Assembly: GCA_900404475.1 (NCBI GenBank)
Contig: OUQQ01000149.1
Location: 2,249-66,248, forward strand
Reading direction: 5' to 3'
Length of the DNA: 64,000 bases
Origin: Spongospora subterranea
Taxonomy: Eukaryota; Endomyxa; Phytomyxea; Plasmodiophorida; Plasmodiophoridae
The notes under the pieces were generated by a model. The model was given only the letters and a program-made list of their open reading frames with translations, did no database searches and was not told the origin of the DNA. Every line of letters begins with the position of its first letter. Positions within the stretch are counted from its first letter, which is position 1. Below are positions 10,604 to 23,059 of the stretch, in pieces. Position numbers and translations under genes: made by a program.

Positions 10604-10980
10604 TTAGTAATTAACATTGCAAATGACCTCAACCGGATTGCGTTCACAATTCCCACTTGCACTAATTATGCTTTCATCGTTGGCTATACGGGATTCATTT
10701 AGCACTTCAATACGGATGTTATGGAGAACGGAACATGCACATATAAAATTTTGCCTCCATCTCTTCCGATCGGTCATAGGCATTGGCTCCCTTTCTGGAT
10801 TGAAAAGTTTAGAAAACGGTTTTTGATCTGCCGAATAGCCTTTTCGACAGTGATCAGAGTTCTCAAGCGGGGATAATTGTACCAGTTTCCTCAACGAGCG
10901 TTGCTTCTTTGACGGGATAAGGAATCATCACTGGTTTCGAAAGGATCTGCGACAATGTGATCGGTTAACCGACATAATCT
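10604..10980 (-). pseudogene. PIF/Harbinger DDE transposase C-terminal remnant
   Basis: In two alternating minus-strand frames the sequence reads RTLITVEKAIRQIKNRF, then EREPMPMTDRKRWRQNFICA and CSVLHNIRIEVLNES. This matches the end of DDE_Tnp_4 transposases, where a 'vE.aiG.lK.RF' motif is followed by 'ACa.LHN'. A frameshift separates the two motifs, and no intact upstream catalytic domain was found (10980-11530 shows only short frames). It is convergent with the Myb/SANT-like protein, the usual two-gene arrangement of these elements. Confidence 0.55.
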
Positions 10981-11802
10981 CACTAAGTCTGATCCCACCG
11001 ACAAGCTGTTCCTTCATCGCATCATCATAAAACAGGCAGAACCTGCCGTTGGACAGAAGCGTTGGCGGCCTCGATTTCATGGCGCTATAAGCAACCGACT
11101 CTTCGGCGGCGTTTGGTGCTCTTCCATAACGACGCCTTCTCCTCAGTCCATAAGGTGATTCACCTTAAACTGATTCACATCTCGGCTTCCTTGAGGTGAC
11201 CCCATTTTTTCCCACTCCCAGCCCGCCCAGGTGATGGCGACAGGGAAGGCTGCGCCAGATGCCGATAACTGCATCAATGACCGAAACAGGATCACGTCTT
11301 CCCCACCGACTCGCCTGATTTTGCGAAAATCCCTCATTATTCACGCGCCCCGGTTCACGATATTCTGTCCGACAGTGATAAAAATGGCTGGAAATCTTGG
11401 CACATTTCAGAAGGAGCGCCCTGTTAATATCAGGCCAACTGCACCTATGACGTCGGAGCTGATGCAAAAGGTGCCGTTCCTCTTATCGCCCCTTAGTCAA
11501 TTCTGCCTACGAATAATTAACGCCTGATTAGCATTTGGAGGAGAACCAGCTGTTGATGCAAGCCATTATTGAACTTCAAAATACAGGGCAATTGGATTGC
11601 TGCGTCAAGTCGTTGAACGCGATTTTTTTTTAACCTGTTGCTGATTCTCCTCATCGTAGGTACCAGCAAAGGTTATTAGAGAATCTAATGTATCTGGCAT
11701 CAATCGCTGATAATAAACCCGTCTGACCTTATCTGATTGTTGTTGTGCGGATTTGCGGGGCCTTTACAGCATTTAATACCTCGGAGCGTCAGAGGAACAC
11801 AA
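10981..11802. other. Probable remainder of transposon and 5' region of SET gene
   Basis: Short minus-strand open frames (11143-11467) lie in the expected position of the transposase N-terminal half, but I could not match them to it. The stretch 11530-11800 shows no gene and includes a poly-T run near 11625. Confidence 0.35.
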
Positions 11803-12697
11803 ATGGGTTTGGTGGCTATACGCCATGCGAACAAGGTCAAAGGTAAAGGATTGTTCGCGCTATCGGATTTCGCCAAGGGCCAGGTCATCCATCGTGAGAG
11901 GCCGTTGGCGATATCGCTCGATGTGAATGGGCGTCGTCTCTGCCCGAATTGCGCCCGGCACCATCCCAGCTGTGGTAGGAACGTGCTTTGCAGACAATAT
12001 CGTGTTGTTGATATAACTCGAGCGCCAAACAGATGTATGCGACGAATATATCGGCAGTATTCGGGTTCACGATTGGCTGAAAACGATCAAATGGGAGTCA
12101 TCGGGGCGATTCCCGAAAATGGCTTCTCAATTACTGATTGACAGAGTCATTCGGGGTCGTTTTCATTGTTCATTTATTTTCTCCATTTCCTCACTGTTCT
12201 GTTCAGGCAATTCCGATCGCATCGATTATTTGAGTTCATTGATGTTCGCCAACCTGCCTGAGGATCGGTTAATCGAACATGATTGGCATACAATGCTGTC
12301 TGTAGTTGAGCAGCATATCAAATCGGAAGGATATTCGTTGCGCGATCTGTTTTCGCTGCCGTCGTATCGACAAATTCTAGGAATTTTGCACCTGAACTGT
12401 ATGATGATTGGAGATCCGGCCAACCCGCAAGCCGTTGCGTTAATGCGACGACTGTCGTTCATTAATCATTCCTGCGATCCGAACGTGGAAATCGGGCAAG
12501 AGTTCGTGGATGGATATGCTGAGGCATTTGCGACAAGGGACATCTCGCTCAATGATGAGCTATCGATATCGTATGTTGATCCAGGTTTGCCCTTCGCCGA
12601 TCGACAGCAATCCCTGCTCTGGTCCTATGGGTTTACTTGCGGTTGCGATCTGTGCCTGACTCAAACAAGACGCGAATGTGCGAGAGATGGCGATTAA
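11803..12697 (+). CDS. SET-domain protein lysine methyltransferase (SMYD/SET5-like)
   Basis: Three exons (11803-11974, 12033-12155, 12207-12697; introns of 58 and 51 bp) give 261 codons. The product opens with MGLVAIRHANKVKGKGLFAL, the SET N-terminal strand, followed by FAKGQVIHRERPL. A Cys cluster (CPNCARHHPSCDVCDEY) stands where SMYD-type proteins carry a MYND or other zinc insert. A helical insert (SSGRFPKMASQLLIDRVIRG) precedes the SET core FINHSCDPNVEI, DELSISYVD, and the post-SET cysteines CGCDLC. NHSCDPN is the S-adenosylmethionine and catalytic motif. The family methylates lysines on histones or other proteins. At 261 aa it is short, close to SMYD5/SET5 minimal forms. The true target is not deducible. 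Confidence 0.85.
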
Positions 12698-12851
12698 TCA
12701 GTCGATGGCGAAAACGGACGCGCATTGACTCCTGCTCATCGCAGGCTAATGAGTCAATTTTCCTGGTGTTTCGTCGTGGCCTCAATATTGTTCGCTGCCC
12801 ATTCCACAAATCTGGTTTATTGTCGAGATTAAGTGTAGATAACTAAAGACT

Positions 12852-13178
12852 ATGAGTTCCATTGAGACCCGACCATGCAATCATGTAGGCGATCATTACC
12901 ATCAGATGCGGGTCTTCGATGGCTTCATCCAGAACGCCAACGACAACATGTCGGATCTCTACGCCATCGTCCAGAGCTCGCTGATGGAAAACGAGCTCAT
13001 CGAGATCACCGAATACCTCAACTATAAAACCTATCAGCAATGGCCGCATATCGGTTCGGGGCTCGGTGGCCATTGTGAAGAATGCAAACATCGTCATCCG
13101 CTTCCGAACGGCCTACACGATTGGCAATGCAGCAACTGCCAGCATTACAATCGTATCAACCTGGCTTGGGAGAGCTAA
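12852..13178 (+). CDS. Small zinc-ribbon protein of unknown function
   Basis: A single exon of 108 codons starts at an ATG at 12852 and stops at 13178. The C-terminal quarter has a CxxC...CxxC pattern (CEECKHRHPLPNGLHDWQC followed by SNC), typical of a zinc ribbon. The N-terminal half is acidic and helical. I do not recognise a family. Its last 72 bp are repeated after the n at 13320. Confidence 0.55.
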   Translation: MSSIETRPCNHVGDHYHQMRVFDGFIQNANDNMSDLYAIVQSSLMENELIEITEYLNYKTYQQWPHIGSGLGGHCEECKHRHPLPNGLHDWQCSNCQHYNRINLAWES

Positions 13179-13533
13179 ACCGACTCCTCTCCCCATCCAT
13201 CAGCTGTATTAATAATTAACAAAATGACTATTTTTTTTTCCGGATAATTGAGGCGATGATGATGATTTCTATCTTTCGTCGGTTTGTTTATCTGAATGAA
13301 GTAGGTGTGTGCGAATCTGNAACGGCCTGCACGATTGGCAATGCAGCAACTGCCAGCATTACAATCGTATCAACCTGGCTTGGGAGAGCTAAACCGACTC
13401 CTCTCCCCATCCATCAGCTGTATTAATAATTAACAAAATGACTATTTTTTTTTCCGGATAATTGAGGCGATGATGATGATTTCTATCTTTCGTCGGTTTG
13501 TTTATCTGAATGAAGTAGGTGTGTGCGAATCTG
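13107..13533. repeat. 213-bp duplicate flanking a single n (contig-end overlap)
   Basis: Bases 13107-13319 and 13321-13533 are almost identical and abut one n at 13320. The second copy carries only the 3' end of the zinc-ribbon gene and its downstream sequence, as expected for unmerged contig ends. Confidence 0.9.
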
Positions 13534-14226
13534 ATTGTAGCGATCCCATGGGAATATCAGGGTGTGATCCGATCTGAACATGAAGAAGCAATCGTCGATG
13601 CAGATGTATTTGGCCTGATAGAGCGTCCTGGTTAGGGTTTCCGGCCTGGGATTGCTCCACATCTCCATGACGAACTCCCAATCTGGGCGATTATGACGAA
13701 TGAAGGCGACCTCGGTGTAGGTCGAATTACCATACGGAGGGCTGGTGACGATATTCCATAAGGCCATGGTGTTGGCTTGACGCCCCGACCACGAGAAAAC
13801 CGATAGAGATGGGGGTCCGACTGGGTCGTCCAACGCCAGCTGCATATATCGATCGCTGTGCTTGATGAACGGCATCGGGCGGTAAACCACTGGATTGTGG
13901 ACCGGGGTCGTGACCGGCACCAGCATTGGGTAAATGACCAGGAACGATAGGATTATGAATATGGACGCGGCTACAACCAAATTCCATCGATATCGGGTCG
14001 ACCCGATGATTGCCATATTTGGCGAAAATCTACGGACAATCGTCCAGAAAATTAATCCCATCTGGCTGTTTTTTGATGCAGTTTCCCTGGCGATACTAGT
14101 CCAAGTCGCAAACCAGGAGGGGAAGCGAAACGGTGCATTATCTTTAGAAGGCAGTGTGGTTGTGGTTAAAACGTGGTTTATTGACAACAGGGACACCCCC
14201 GTTGGATTTATATAACTTGAGATCAT
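13483..14226 (-). CDS. Hypothetical single-pass membrane protein
   Basis: An uninterrupted frame runs from an ATG at 14226 (MISSYINPTG...) to a TAG at 13483. A strong transmembrane segment (NLVVAASIFIILSFLVIYPM) falls at about residue 80, and the remainder is soluble (DDPVGPPSLSVFSWSGR, FIRHNRPDWEFVMEMW). An alternative start at MAIIGSTRYRW would give a short cytosolic N-terminus followed directly by a signal anchor, i.e. a type II topology. I recognise no domain. The 3' 51 codons overlap the duplicated contig end. Confidence 0.5.
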   Translation of the reverse strand: MISSYINPTGVSLLSINHVLTTTTLPSKDNAPFRFPSWFATWTSIARETASKNSQMGLIFWTIVRRFSPNMAIIGSTRYRWNLVVAASIFIILSFLVIYPMLVPVTTPVHNPVVYRPMPFIKHSDRYMQLALDDPVGPPSLSVFSWSGRQANTMALWNIVTSPPYGNSTYTEVAFIRHNRPDWEFVMEMWSNPRPETLTRTLYQAKYICIDDCFFMFRSDHTLIFPWDRYNQIRTHLLHSDKQTDER

Positions 14227-14409
14227 GGCGCATCCAGCGGCCACAATGGTTGCCCAGCTGAGATGATAGTTCACACGCGCATGGCGCGATAAGTGACAAA
14301 CGCAGGGGGATTCATGATGTCGTCGGGGACCCGAACAAAAGTCGCCACACGATAACGTCTGATCGATTGCCGGTTTGGACGTGGGTGATGACCCCGTCCC
14401 CCTAGGTCC

Positions 14410-14655
14410 GAGTCAGGGGCGGCCCATTGCGCGGACAGTGGCCCCCAGTCACCAGAAGAGGCCAACCCGTACAGGGGCAGGGGTCCATTCTGAGTCAGGG
14501 GCGGCCCATCGCGCGGACAGTGGCCCCCAGTCACCAGAAGAGGCCAACCCGTACAGGGGCAGGGGTCCATTCTGAGTCAGGGGCGGCCCATCGCGCGGAC
14601 AGTGGCCCCCAGTCACCAGAAGAGTCCAACTCCTACAGGGGAAGGGGTCCATTCG
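14410..14655. repeat. Three tandem copies of an 82-bp GC-rich unit
   Basis: Copies start at 14410, 14492 and 14574, each beginning gagtcaggggcggcccat. The third is slightly diverged (agtccaactcctacagggga). Because 82 is not a multiple of 3, an open frame cannot keep one reading through successive copies, so the repeat is unlikely to be coding. It sits immediately 5' of the IleRS gene. Confidence 0.95.
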
Positions 14656-14699
14656 GCCATTCCGCCTACAGAGCCGAAACTCCGGGCTGTTCGGTGGGA

Positions 14700-17600
14700 A
14701 TGACGGTTTCGGGATCCCATAATTGCAACAACATGCCGGGTTTAGCAGGACAATCGCCAGAGCCGATGTTCGATATGCCCAGTGCCTCGATGGATTTCGC
14801 CGCCGAAGAGACGATCACCATTGATCGGTGGCGGAAATGTGATGCGTTTCAGGAGTCGATGAGGAGATCAAAGGCCGAGAATCGTCCTTTATTTACATTC
14901 TATGATGGTCCTCCATTCGCTACTGGCCTTCCGCATTTTGGTACTGACTTAGGCTCTCCTCCGACGAAATTTACTTGTTTACATCGTTTTGTAGGCCATA
15001 TTCTGGCTGGTACCATCAAAGACACTGTCACCCGATATGCCCATCAAACTGGTAAAAATTATTTCTGTAGACTGCAATAGAGTATATACATATTATATTT
15101 ACGGTTTGTGACATCCTTTGTTTTTACCATCATCGCACGTGTTTCCAGTTTTAAGAACCTGTTCAGGACACCACGTTGAACGACGGTTCGGGTGGGATTG
15201 TCATGGGCTGCCTGTTGAGTATGAAATTGACAAGAAGTTAGGAATATCCTCTAAGGATCAGGTATACTCACCAACCTTCGGCAATGCTCAACATTTTCTG
15301 AACGAATCTGTGTCAGGTGATGGAGATGGGTATCGCCGCCTACAATGAGGAATGTCGTTCCATCGTCCAGCGATACGCTCAAGATTGGCGTGTCGTCACC
15401 GAACGTATTGGACGCTGGATTGATATGGATAATGATTGGAAGACAATGAACCCCGATTTCATGGAGTCGACTTGGTGGGTCTTCAAAAAAATGCAGGAAA
15501 AAGGTCAATTTTATTTTGAGCTTTTTCCGTTGCCCCGACTCTTATCAACTCCAATATCAGGGCTCGTTTATCAAGGGTTTAAAGTCATGCCGTACTCCAC
15601 TGCGTGCCATACTCCTTTGTCCAACTTTGAAAAGGTAAAAGTTGTTTTCCTTTGTTGCAACCTTTTTGTTTTCTAGAAGTTGCTATGTTATTCTTTTTTT
15701 CGATCATAATTGCTTCACGGTACTCTAGTTGACTTGGTTCAATATTTTGTTTCTGATTATCCATTGTCAGGGACAAAACTACAAGACCGTTAACGATCCA
15801 GCTGTGATTGTGTCCTTCCCTGTTGTTGACGTGGACGCCAGCAGCCCATTATACGGAGCTGCTCTTTTGGCTTTCACAACTACCCCATGGACTCTGCCAT
15901 CAAACTTAGCACTTTGTGTTAACGCTCAGATGAAATATGACGTCATCAAAGACACTGGTATTGTTTCATTTCACTCATTCGAAACTTGTGCATATCAAAC
16001 TATCACAGAGTCTGGCGCTATCTGGGTCTGTGGATCATCTAGGGTGCTTTCTCAGCTATATTCTTCCAAAAAGACAAAAAAGTATTTTGTTTGTCCCCGG
16101 GCTTTCAGCGTGTCGTTAATTCCTTGGTCAGAACGTCTGCTGTGCCATACACTGTTTTATGCACTCTATCGGGGTCCGATCTAGTGGGTGTTCGTTATCA
16201 ACCCATTTTCCCATATTTCGCCGATCAGAAGGAAGCTTTCGTGGTTCTGTCCGATTCCTACGTTGAAGAGACATCCGGTACTGGGATTGTCCATCAAGCC
16301 CCTGCTTTCGGTAATACCAGTTTTTTTTCAAACTCTAATCTCGTTTTGCTAATCAGCCCTTTGTTCTAGGTGAGGACGATTATCGTGTCTGTCTTGATCA
16401 TAAAATCATTGAGCGAGGCTCTGGTCTCACCTGTCCCGTCAACGAATCGGGACTCTTCACTGATGAAGTCACTGATTTTGCTGGAAGATATGTCAAAGAG
16501 GTGATTAACATTTTGAATTTCGCTTTACATGGTCTGTTCTAATCTCTATTTCAGGCCGATCGTGACATCATTCGATTTCTGACCAAATCTGGACGCCTGA
16601 TTCGTGAAACTACCATTTCCCACGAATATCCCCATTGCTGGCGAAGTGACACCCCACTCATGTAATAATGCCCTCTTTGCCAGAATATTCAATGAATCAA
16701 AGATGTGATCTTTAGCTATCGAGCAGTTCCGTCATGGTTTGTCAATGTTCCTGCTATTCGCGATCGTTTGCTGGAGTGTAATCAAGAGACGTACTGGGTT
16801 CCTGCTCATGTCAAAGAGAAGCGATTTCATAACTGGCTGAAAGACGCTCGTGATTGGTCTGTTTCTCGTTCAAGGTAATTTTTGTCCAATGCCGCCTACA
16901 CGTTAATTCATGTCATTTAATTGTTTCAACTGCCTCGGCTCCAATGTTAATTTCTCTAAATATGTTTTTGTGTTTGCGAAGATACTGGGGAACTCCATTG
17001 CCGATCTGGGTCAGTGACGATGGCGAGGAAGTCGTTTTCATCGGATCGATCGCTGAGCTGCAGGAGCGCAGTGGATGGCCTGAGCCCATCACCGATCTGC
17101 ATCGCCATTTCATTGACCAGATCACGATCCCGTCTGCCATGGGCAAAGGCGAACTTAAGCGTGTTGACGGTATGTCAGCAACCGAAAAATGTTGCTCTTC
17201 AATTTTTACTGACGTTGTTTTGTTCTTGAAGACGTTTTTGATTGCTGGTTTGAATCCGGTTCGATGCCTTACGGATCAAGCCATTATCCTTTCGAGAACT
17301 CCGAAATGTTTGAGAGCGGGTTCCCTGCCGATTTCATTGCCGAAGGACTAGATCAGACTCGAGGTTTGATGCGGTCATTATGGTTGTATCTGCTGTTGTT
17401 GACTTACTGTGATCAGGCTGGTTCTACACTTTATTAGTCTGCTCGACCTCTCTGTTCGACCGTCCGCCTTTCAAAAACTTGGTCGTTAATGGCCTGGTGT
17501 TGGCTTCTGTTCGTTCCCCGTCCGCATTTCTGCCATTCGCTTTCTTCTTACGTTCATTGCAGGATGGTCGAAAAATGTCCAAGAAAGAAAAGAATTACCC

Positions 17601-19426
17601 TGATCCAATGCTGATTATCACCAAATACGGTTCGGAAAGCCTAGTCTCTTGTTTTCTTAACCGCTGATGATGTTTAGGTGCTGATGCTCTTCGCCTGTAT
17701 CTGATCAACTCACCTGTGGTCTGCGGTGAGCCATTACGGTTCAAAGAAGAAGGGGTTTTTGGCGTTGTTAAGGATGTTTTAACTCCCTGGTACAACATGT
17801 TCTCTCTGTTCATTACTCAGGTCGGGGTTTGTATAAATGTGTTGTCAAAATTAGTCCAACTGACGTGATCGTCGTAGGCTCGTCGGCTTGCCTTACAGGA
17901 TGGGGTTGAATTCAAGGCCGATCCCCAGATATTCCACCACACCGATAACATCATGGACAAATGGATCATGTCGTCGTTGCAGACTTTAATCTACAACGTC
18001 CGTCACGAAATGTCGCTTTATCATCTTGGTATGGGTTTACGACTGCTTGCTAGGGTGGGGTCTTACGCTGATTGTCTTCAGACAAGGTTATCCCTCACCT
18101 TGTGTCGTTTATTGACCGTATGTCTCGATGGTTCGTGCGTTTGAACAAGAACCGAATCAAGGGCGCGGATAATGTAAAACGATCTGAATGTATCAACTCG
18201 TTGACCACGCTTTACGCCGTTCTCATGACCATGTCGAAACTCATGGCACCGTTTACCCCGTTTCTGGCCGATCATATGTACCATAACCTCAGCAATGGGT
18301 TAGGCTCTGCTAAACAGGATACGGTTCATTATGAATTTATCCCTGAAGTAAGCTCCTTCAATTTCGTTTTTTATCTTTTCGCAAACCGAGGCGATTTCAA
18401 ATCAGTTCTGGTTGCTACGTTTTTTACAGCGATTCAATTTGTTGCGTAGGTTGACGAGACGTCTCGAGATTTGAAGATTGAGGCCGATGTTGAATACATG
18501 CAGTTTGCGATTGATCTTGGTCGAGCTGCCCGAGAGAAATCCGGCGTTTCTTTGCGGGTTCCACTTCCAACGTGTATCGTCGTCACTCAGAACCAGGCCC
18601 TTATCAATGTAATTGGCACACGCTCCGACGTTCGTCGCTCTCATTGCCTAACCGTGTCGAGTCCAGGCTTGCTCGTCTCTGGATCACTATATCCAGACCG
18701 AGCTTAACGTAAAGTCAGTGCAGTTCAGCAGCGAAATCACCAGCTACATCGCACTGAGCGTGGAGCCCGACAATAAAGCACTGGGAAGGCGGCTAGGATC
18801 CAAGCGCCAACAAATTGCCAACGCTCTTCTCAAGTTAACCCATGACCAGGTAGTTATGTGTACCGTATCTGCCGTTTTCCTTGGTAATTGAATTCGTTTC
18901 ACGATCAGGTTGTTGAGTTCCGATCGAATGGGTCTATTGTCGTAAACGGCGAAACCATCACTCTTAGTGACGTGTCGATTGTAACGACGTTTATCGGGAA
19001 TAATGAAGAATATGTATCGCATTCATCAGGAGACGCTGTAGTGGTCATTTCCAGACAACCAGATGGTAAACGCCCATTCGTCGTTAAATCTGTCCAATAT
19101 GCCAAAATTTTTTATTCAGAATCATGCTTGAGCGAAGGTTCGGCTCGCGCTATCGTTGCCCACATTCAGTCAATGCGCAAGACAGCGTTGCTCAAAATCG
19201 AGGATTCCGTCACGCTCTACACCTCTTCTATCAACGCCGACTATCACTCGTATATTGAGAGTGCCCTGCGTCTCAAAATCAACGATATCGGCCAGCTTTC
19301 TTCCAAAAGCGGTGTCGTCGTTGCTGACGAGACTAAATCGGTCAGTTCCCCAACATACGATGGTTGTTCATCCCTTCTCCGACGACAACCGTTCAGTATG
19401 TATTTCTTCGTCTGAGCCTGGTCTAA
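14700..19426 (+). CDS. IARS1: Cytosolic isoleucyl-tRNA synthetase
   Basis: About seventeen exons rebuild a full class I synthetase of the eukaryotic cytosolic type. It has the HIGH-region [33 protein letters not shown], the editing-domain [51 protein letters not shown]-type CWFESGSMP, and the KMSKS loop [12 protein letters not shown]. The anticodon-binding part ([19 protein letters not shown]) and the C-terminal extension typical of cytosolic enzymes follow. The last intron (19341-19396) joins ETKS to YVFLRLSLV and a TAA at 19424. The enzyme charges tRNA-Ile and edits misactivated valine. Exons near 15960-16150 required an intron at 16080. The start is uncertain: an ATG at 14700, or Met codons at about 14767 or 14791. 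Confidence 0.95.
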
Positions 19427-19615
19427 AGAGATTCTGTTTAATTTCAGGTATTAGAAAAGGAGATGCTCCGCGTCGTTATCGTGCGACATCAATAGAACAA
19501 CCCTTACGAATAAGGAAATACATCGACAATTGTCCCCATTGATTTACCAAATCGCCTCCTTTGATTACCGATTCTAGTTCGTTTCGATTTATATGTTGTT
19601 GGTGCGTTTTATACT

Positions 19616-22600
19616 CTATCGTTTCTTGACAGAAGGCGGTGGTTGGATTGGCATCAACAGTCCCGTCACCGACGTCCTCGATGGTTTGGCCGCGCTCACC
19701 GCTCCGATCAATCTGGTCGGCAGCGTTGGGACCCGTCCGTTCTTGTGCGCTGCCAGTGCCGGTGCTGGGCAATTCGCATCCGCCAACGGTGCGCTCGCCG
19801 TTTCCGGCTTCACCTTCACCTGGATTGCCGGCAATTCTGGCGGTGGCTTTCTCATCTACATCGCATTGGTCAGTCAAGAAACGAACACTATTGCCGTTGT
19901 TCGATTATACTTTTGTTTTCGCCCTGATCTTGACGGCCATATTGGTGGTTGATTTCTTTTTCGCTGGAACAGGAGATGGTGATTTCGTCGACGACGACCC
20001 CGCATTGGGTTCAGCGATATTCGACAATGATGACGATCGGCGGACCTTGAAGAATTCGGCGCTGAAATTGCTGCAATCGTCGTGGAATATGGTCTCCTCG
20101 GACAGCTCCTTGGCGGCGTCTTGAGCCTCGAACTCGGCGTCCGTCTTGACCGGACACGACAGATCCTTCTTCGCCCTCTGAGCGGCTTCCTGCTCCGCGC
20201 CAGTTCGTTCAGGGATTGTCAACGAGTCCGATGGCGCTATTCCCCGTACCTGAACATCCCTGTTCGGATCGAGCAGAAGGCGATCGATCAGCTTCATGAC
20301 GGTCGACGACGACACGGCGCATCGCCCATCCTCTTCTTCAGGCCCGGGCTCCACCAGCTGTCGGCAATGGCTCGCCAGCAACAACGTCGCTCGCGCTCTC
20401 ACAATCGCCACATCGTCGTCGCATAACCCAATCGCCATATTCAATATCCGATCTATCGCAAGAGCTCAACGGGTTCTCCTTCCCGAGTTGAACCCCTTTT
20501 CCTACCTCGATACCATTTCCGACTGAAATGCCTTCCCAACATTGGGCACATATCGAGAAACAACAGACGATCGCGACCTGTTCCAGACTGCGATCGATCC
20601 GCAATTACAACACAAACAACGACGAGTCAATGGCGACAATTTGCAGTCGATGATGGGAAATTACCTGTGCGAAGTCGTTGATGATGCGCTGACAGATCTC
20701 AATACGTGTGACCCATCGTGTCTGGTGTCGCATCAGCTGCACTAATGTGGCCGCCGCCGCCAACTGAACCGGGCGCCCGTCGTAGTGCATCGCCGACAGC
20801 AACGGATCGGACCAGATCTGGAACAGCAGATCGGCGTTCAGGATCGAACACAGCTCGCCTGAACAACGGAAGGGGGAACTGTTGTCAGGATTGCGCCCGG
20901 AAGCGTTTCGGTTTTCAGGGAACAAAATCACCGAGTTTCTTGAAGAGGAGTTCACGCTCGCGCCAGCGTAGCTCCAGTTTCACGTCGTAGTCGATGAGGA
21001 TTCTGAGGATCTGCTCGTCGATGATGGTGGAGGGCGCGCCCTGATCGGGATTGGTCGTCGGCCCCTGGACCGACGATCGATGAAGAGGCTGGGGACGTGG
21101 CGATATCGGAATTAACGGCGGTCCGTCGGTTCCGTCGCACTTCATGAAGAGCGACGTAATCTGACACAAATCCGGGCGAGATTTCAGGCGGCGTTTGGAA
21201 AACAGTGATTGGGTCGGTGAGCGACGAGACCTCGACGATTTTCGCAACGATTGTGGATTGGACCTTGAGATCGGGATCGCTGAGCAGTTTCAGGAACGAT
21301 GGGCGTAATAGGGTGAGCGATCGATCACGACCGATCAGAGCTGGTAGTTCGTGAAATCCATGGGCGATACATAATCGAACCTGAAAAAAGGGAATATTGT
21401 TTGAACGGCGGTGAAGACCGAATATGACGAATCAATTACGGTCGGATCGACGTCGTTGACGAGATTGGCCAAGAACGACTGGACGTATATGGAGTATTGT
21501 CCTCGTCCACAGCATTGGGCGATCGCTGGAATATTATAGGCGCAATGGCGTCTGTTAACGGGGGATCGAATAACACAACAACAATCAGGGACGAGGTGGT
21601 GGGAGATGAATCACACGATCTGTGGGGGACCTGATCGATGGCGATGAATCCTGTGTCAATAGCCGACAATATTCCAACAGGTATGTGATATGACCCCCGA
21701 TAACGCTAGAGGGTTGGGGCGGATTAGAACCAGGAAACAATCGCACCAGAACACAACCTGAACCAGAGGGCGATTACTCCCCCGGGACCACGACGGGATT
21801 GGAAATCCAAAAAACAAAAAAAAAAACGCACCGAGAAGATGGGCGGATTCCGCCTTGAGATCGGCGTATGATTGATCGGGGGAACCGGTCTGTCCCTCTT
21901 TGAACAGGCGAATAATATGGGGGATGATCTTATCGATAGGGGCGATGGGAATGATATCCACCAATGCTGTCAACGCCGCCACCTGAACCAACACGAGCAC
22001 AAGATCAGCACGGGGCGACCCGATTTCATCAGAGAATATCCAGCTGTTTGTTGAAACCGACTTTGACGATAATTTCCTCATCCTGACTCAATTCGATCAG
22101 CTCCTTGAACACGATCGTCTCCCTGCGATTACCATCGACGAACCCGGCCACACCTGGAATTTGGCGACCTCAGAACCCACCGGCCAACGACATGGCGCTA
22201 GGACCCAACCGACCCGGTAATTGCGATGTGATCGTGGCGCGAACATCGCGATCGGTATCCTGACACATGATCTGTATTGTCGCCATGATCTTGGCCAGAT
22301 CCTCGGCCAGGATCGGTAGAACCCCCGACCCCAAACCCCCCAATATTCGACATGACGCCACCCGCAGACCCTTGTCCTGTTGGCTCCCCGACCACGCCAG
22401 GGCGCTCGCCGTCGTCGCCCGGGCGCTCAACTGATCGGCCGCGATACTCGCCACGATCAGGGCGTCGACCCACTCGTGAACCGCCCCCGACGAGTTCGTG
22501 ATCATCTTCTCGACCAATGGAATACAGCTCGTGGCAATAAACTCCATATCGCCAATATCTGGTAATATCTTGGTGATGGCCATCGCCGCCTAAATCGCAA

Positions 22601-23059
22601 ACCAATTTCGGAAAACACAACGCGATCGCGATGAAGAGCGAAATCTGTATCTGTCGTGAATGTGTTTTTACCGCGATCTGAATATCGTTATCGCCTTTGG
22701 AGACGGTTTTGGCGAACCGTTTGAACAGGGATATGAAGGCGACCTCGCCGAACTCGGGAACGGAGCGGGCGATGGACGCGATCCCGGCCGATCGCTGCAG
22801 CTCGTTCTTGCTGTCGAGGAGCTGGGCGATCCGCTCCAGTTCGGGGAGTCCCTCGGCCATTGAGAATTCGTCGATTTCGGCCTGAGTCTGATGGTGGGAT
22901 GGCGCCAGATTCCGTCAGCGACAAAAATTTGTGGTGAAACTGCCCCGAAAAGAAACCCACTTTGAGTTTGCTGTGGATATCGACGGCCTCGTTGGAACTC
23001 CCATCGCCGAATTCCAATTGAAGCGGTTTCCGTTTGACCTTTTGCGATCGGGCCGACAT
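19616..23059 (-). CDS. PPP4R4: PPP4R4-like HEAT-repeat phosphatase regulatory subunit
   Basis: A multi-exon minus-strand gene starts at an ATG at 23059 (MSARSQKVKRKPLQLEFG) and ends at a TAG at 19616. Landmarks match PPP4R4 in order: RVASCRILGGLGSG, IMCQDTDRDVRATITSQLPG, FKELIELSQDEEIIVKVGF, SFLKLLSDPDLKVQSTIVAK, and LELRWRERELLFKKLGDF (compare the family's 'KWRTHEKLLQKY'). HEAT helices such as VQLAAAATLVQLMR follow, with a low-complexity basic tail containing LPTRLIGAVSAAKPSRTSV. PPP4R4 is a scaffold that binds the PP4 (or PP2A) catalytic subunit. The last exon joins at a phase-0 GTATAA...TGTAG intron. Intron edges around 22160 are ambiguous: a 54-bp intron fits the family better than a 27-bp one. 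Confidence 0.85.

Noticed and set aside
22145..22185. A 27-bp intron in the PPP4R4-like gene
   Set aside because: It keeps the frame open, but a 54-bp intron using a nearby GT and a later AG gives a product length closer to the family. I did not claim the extreme size.
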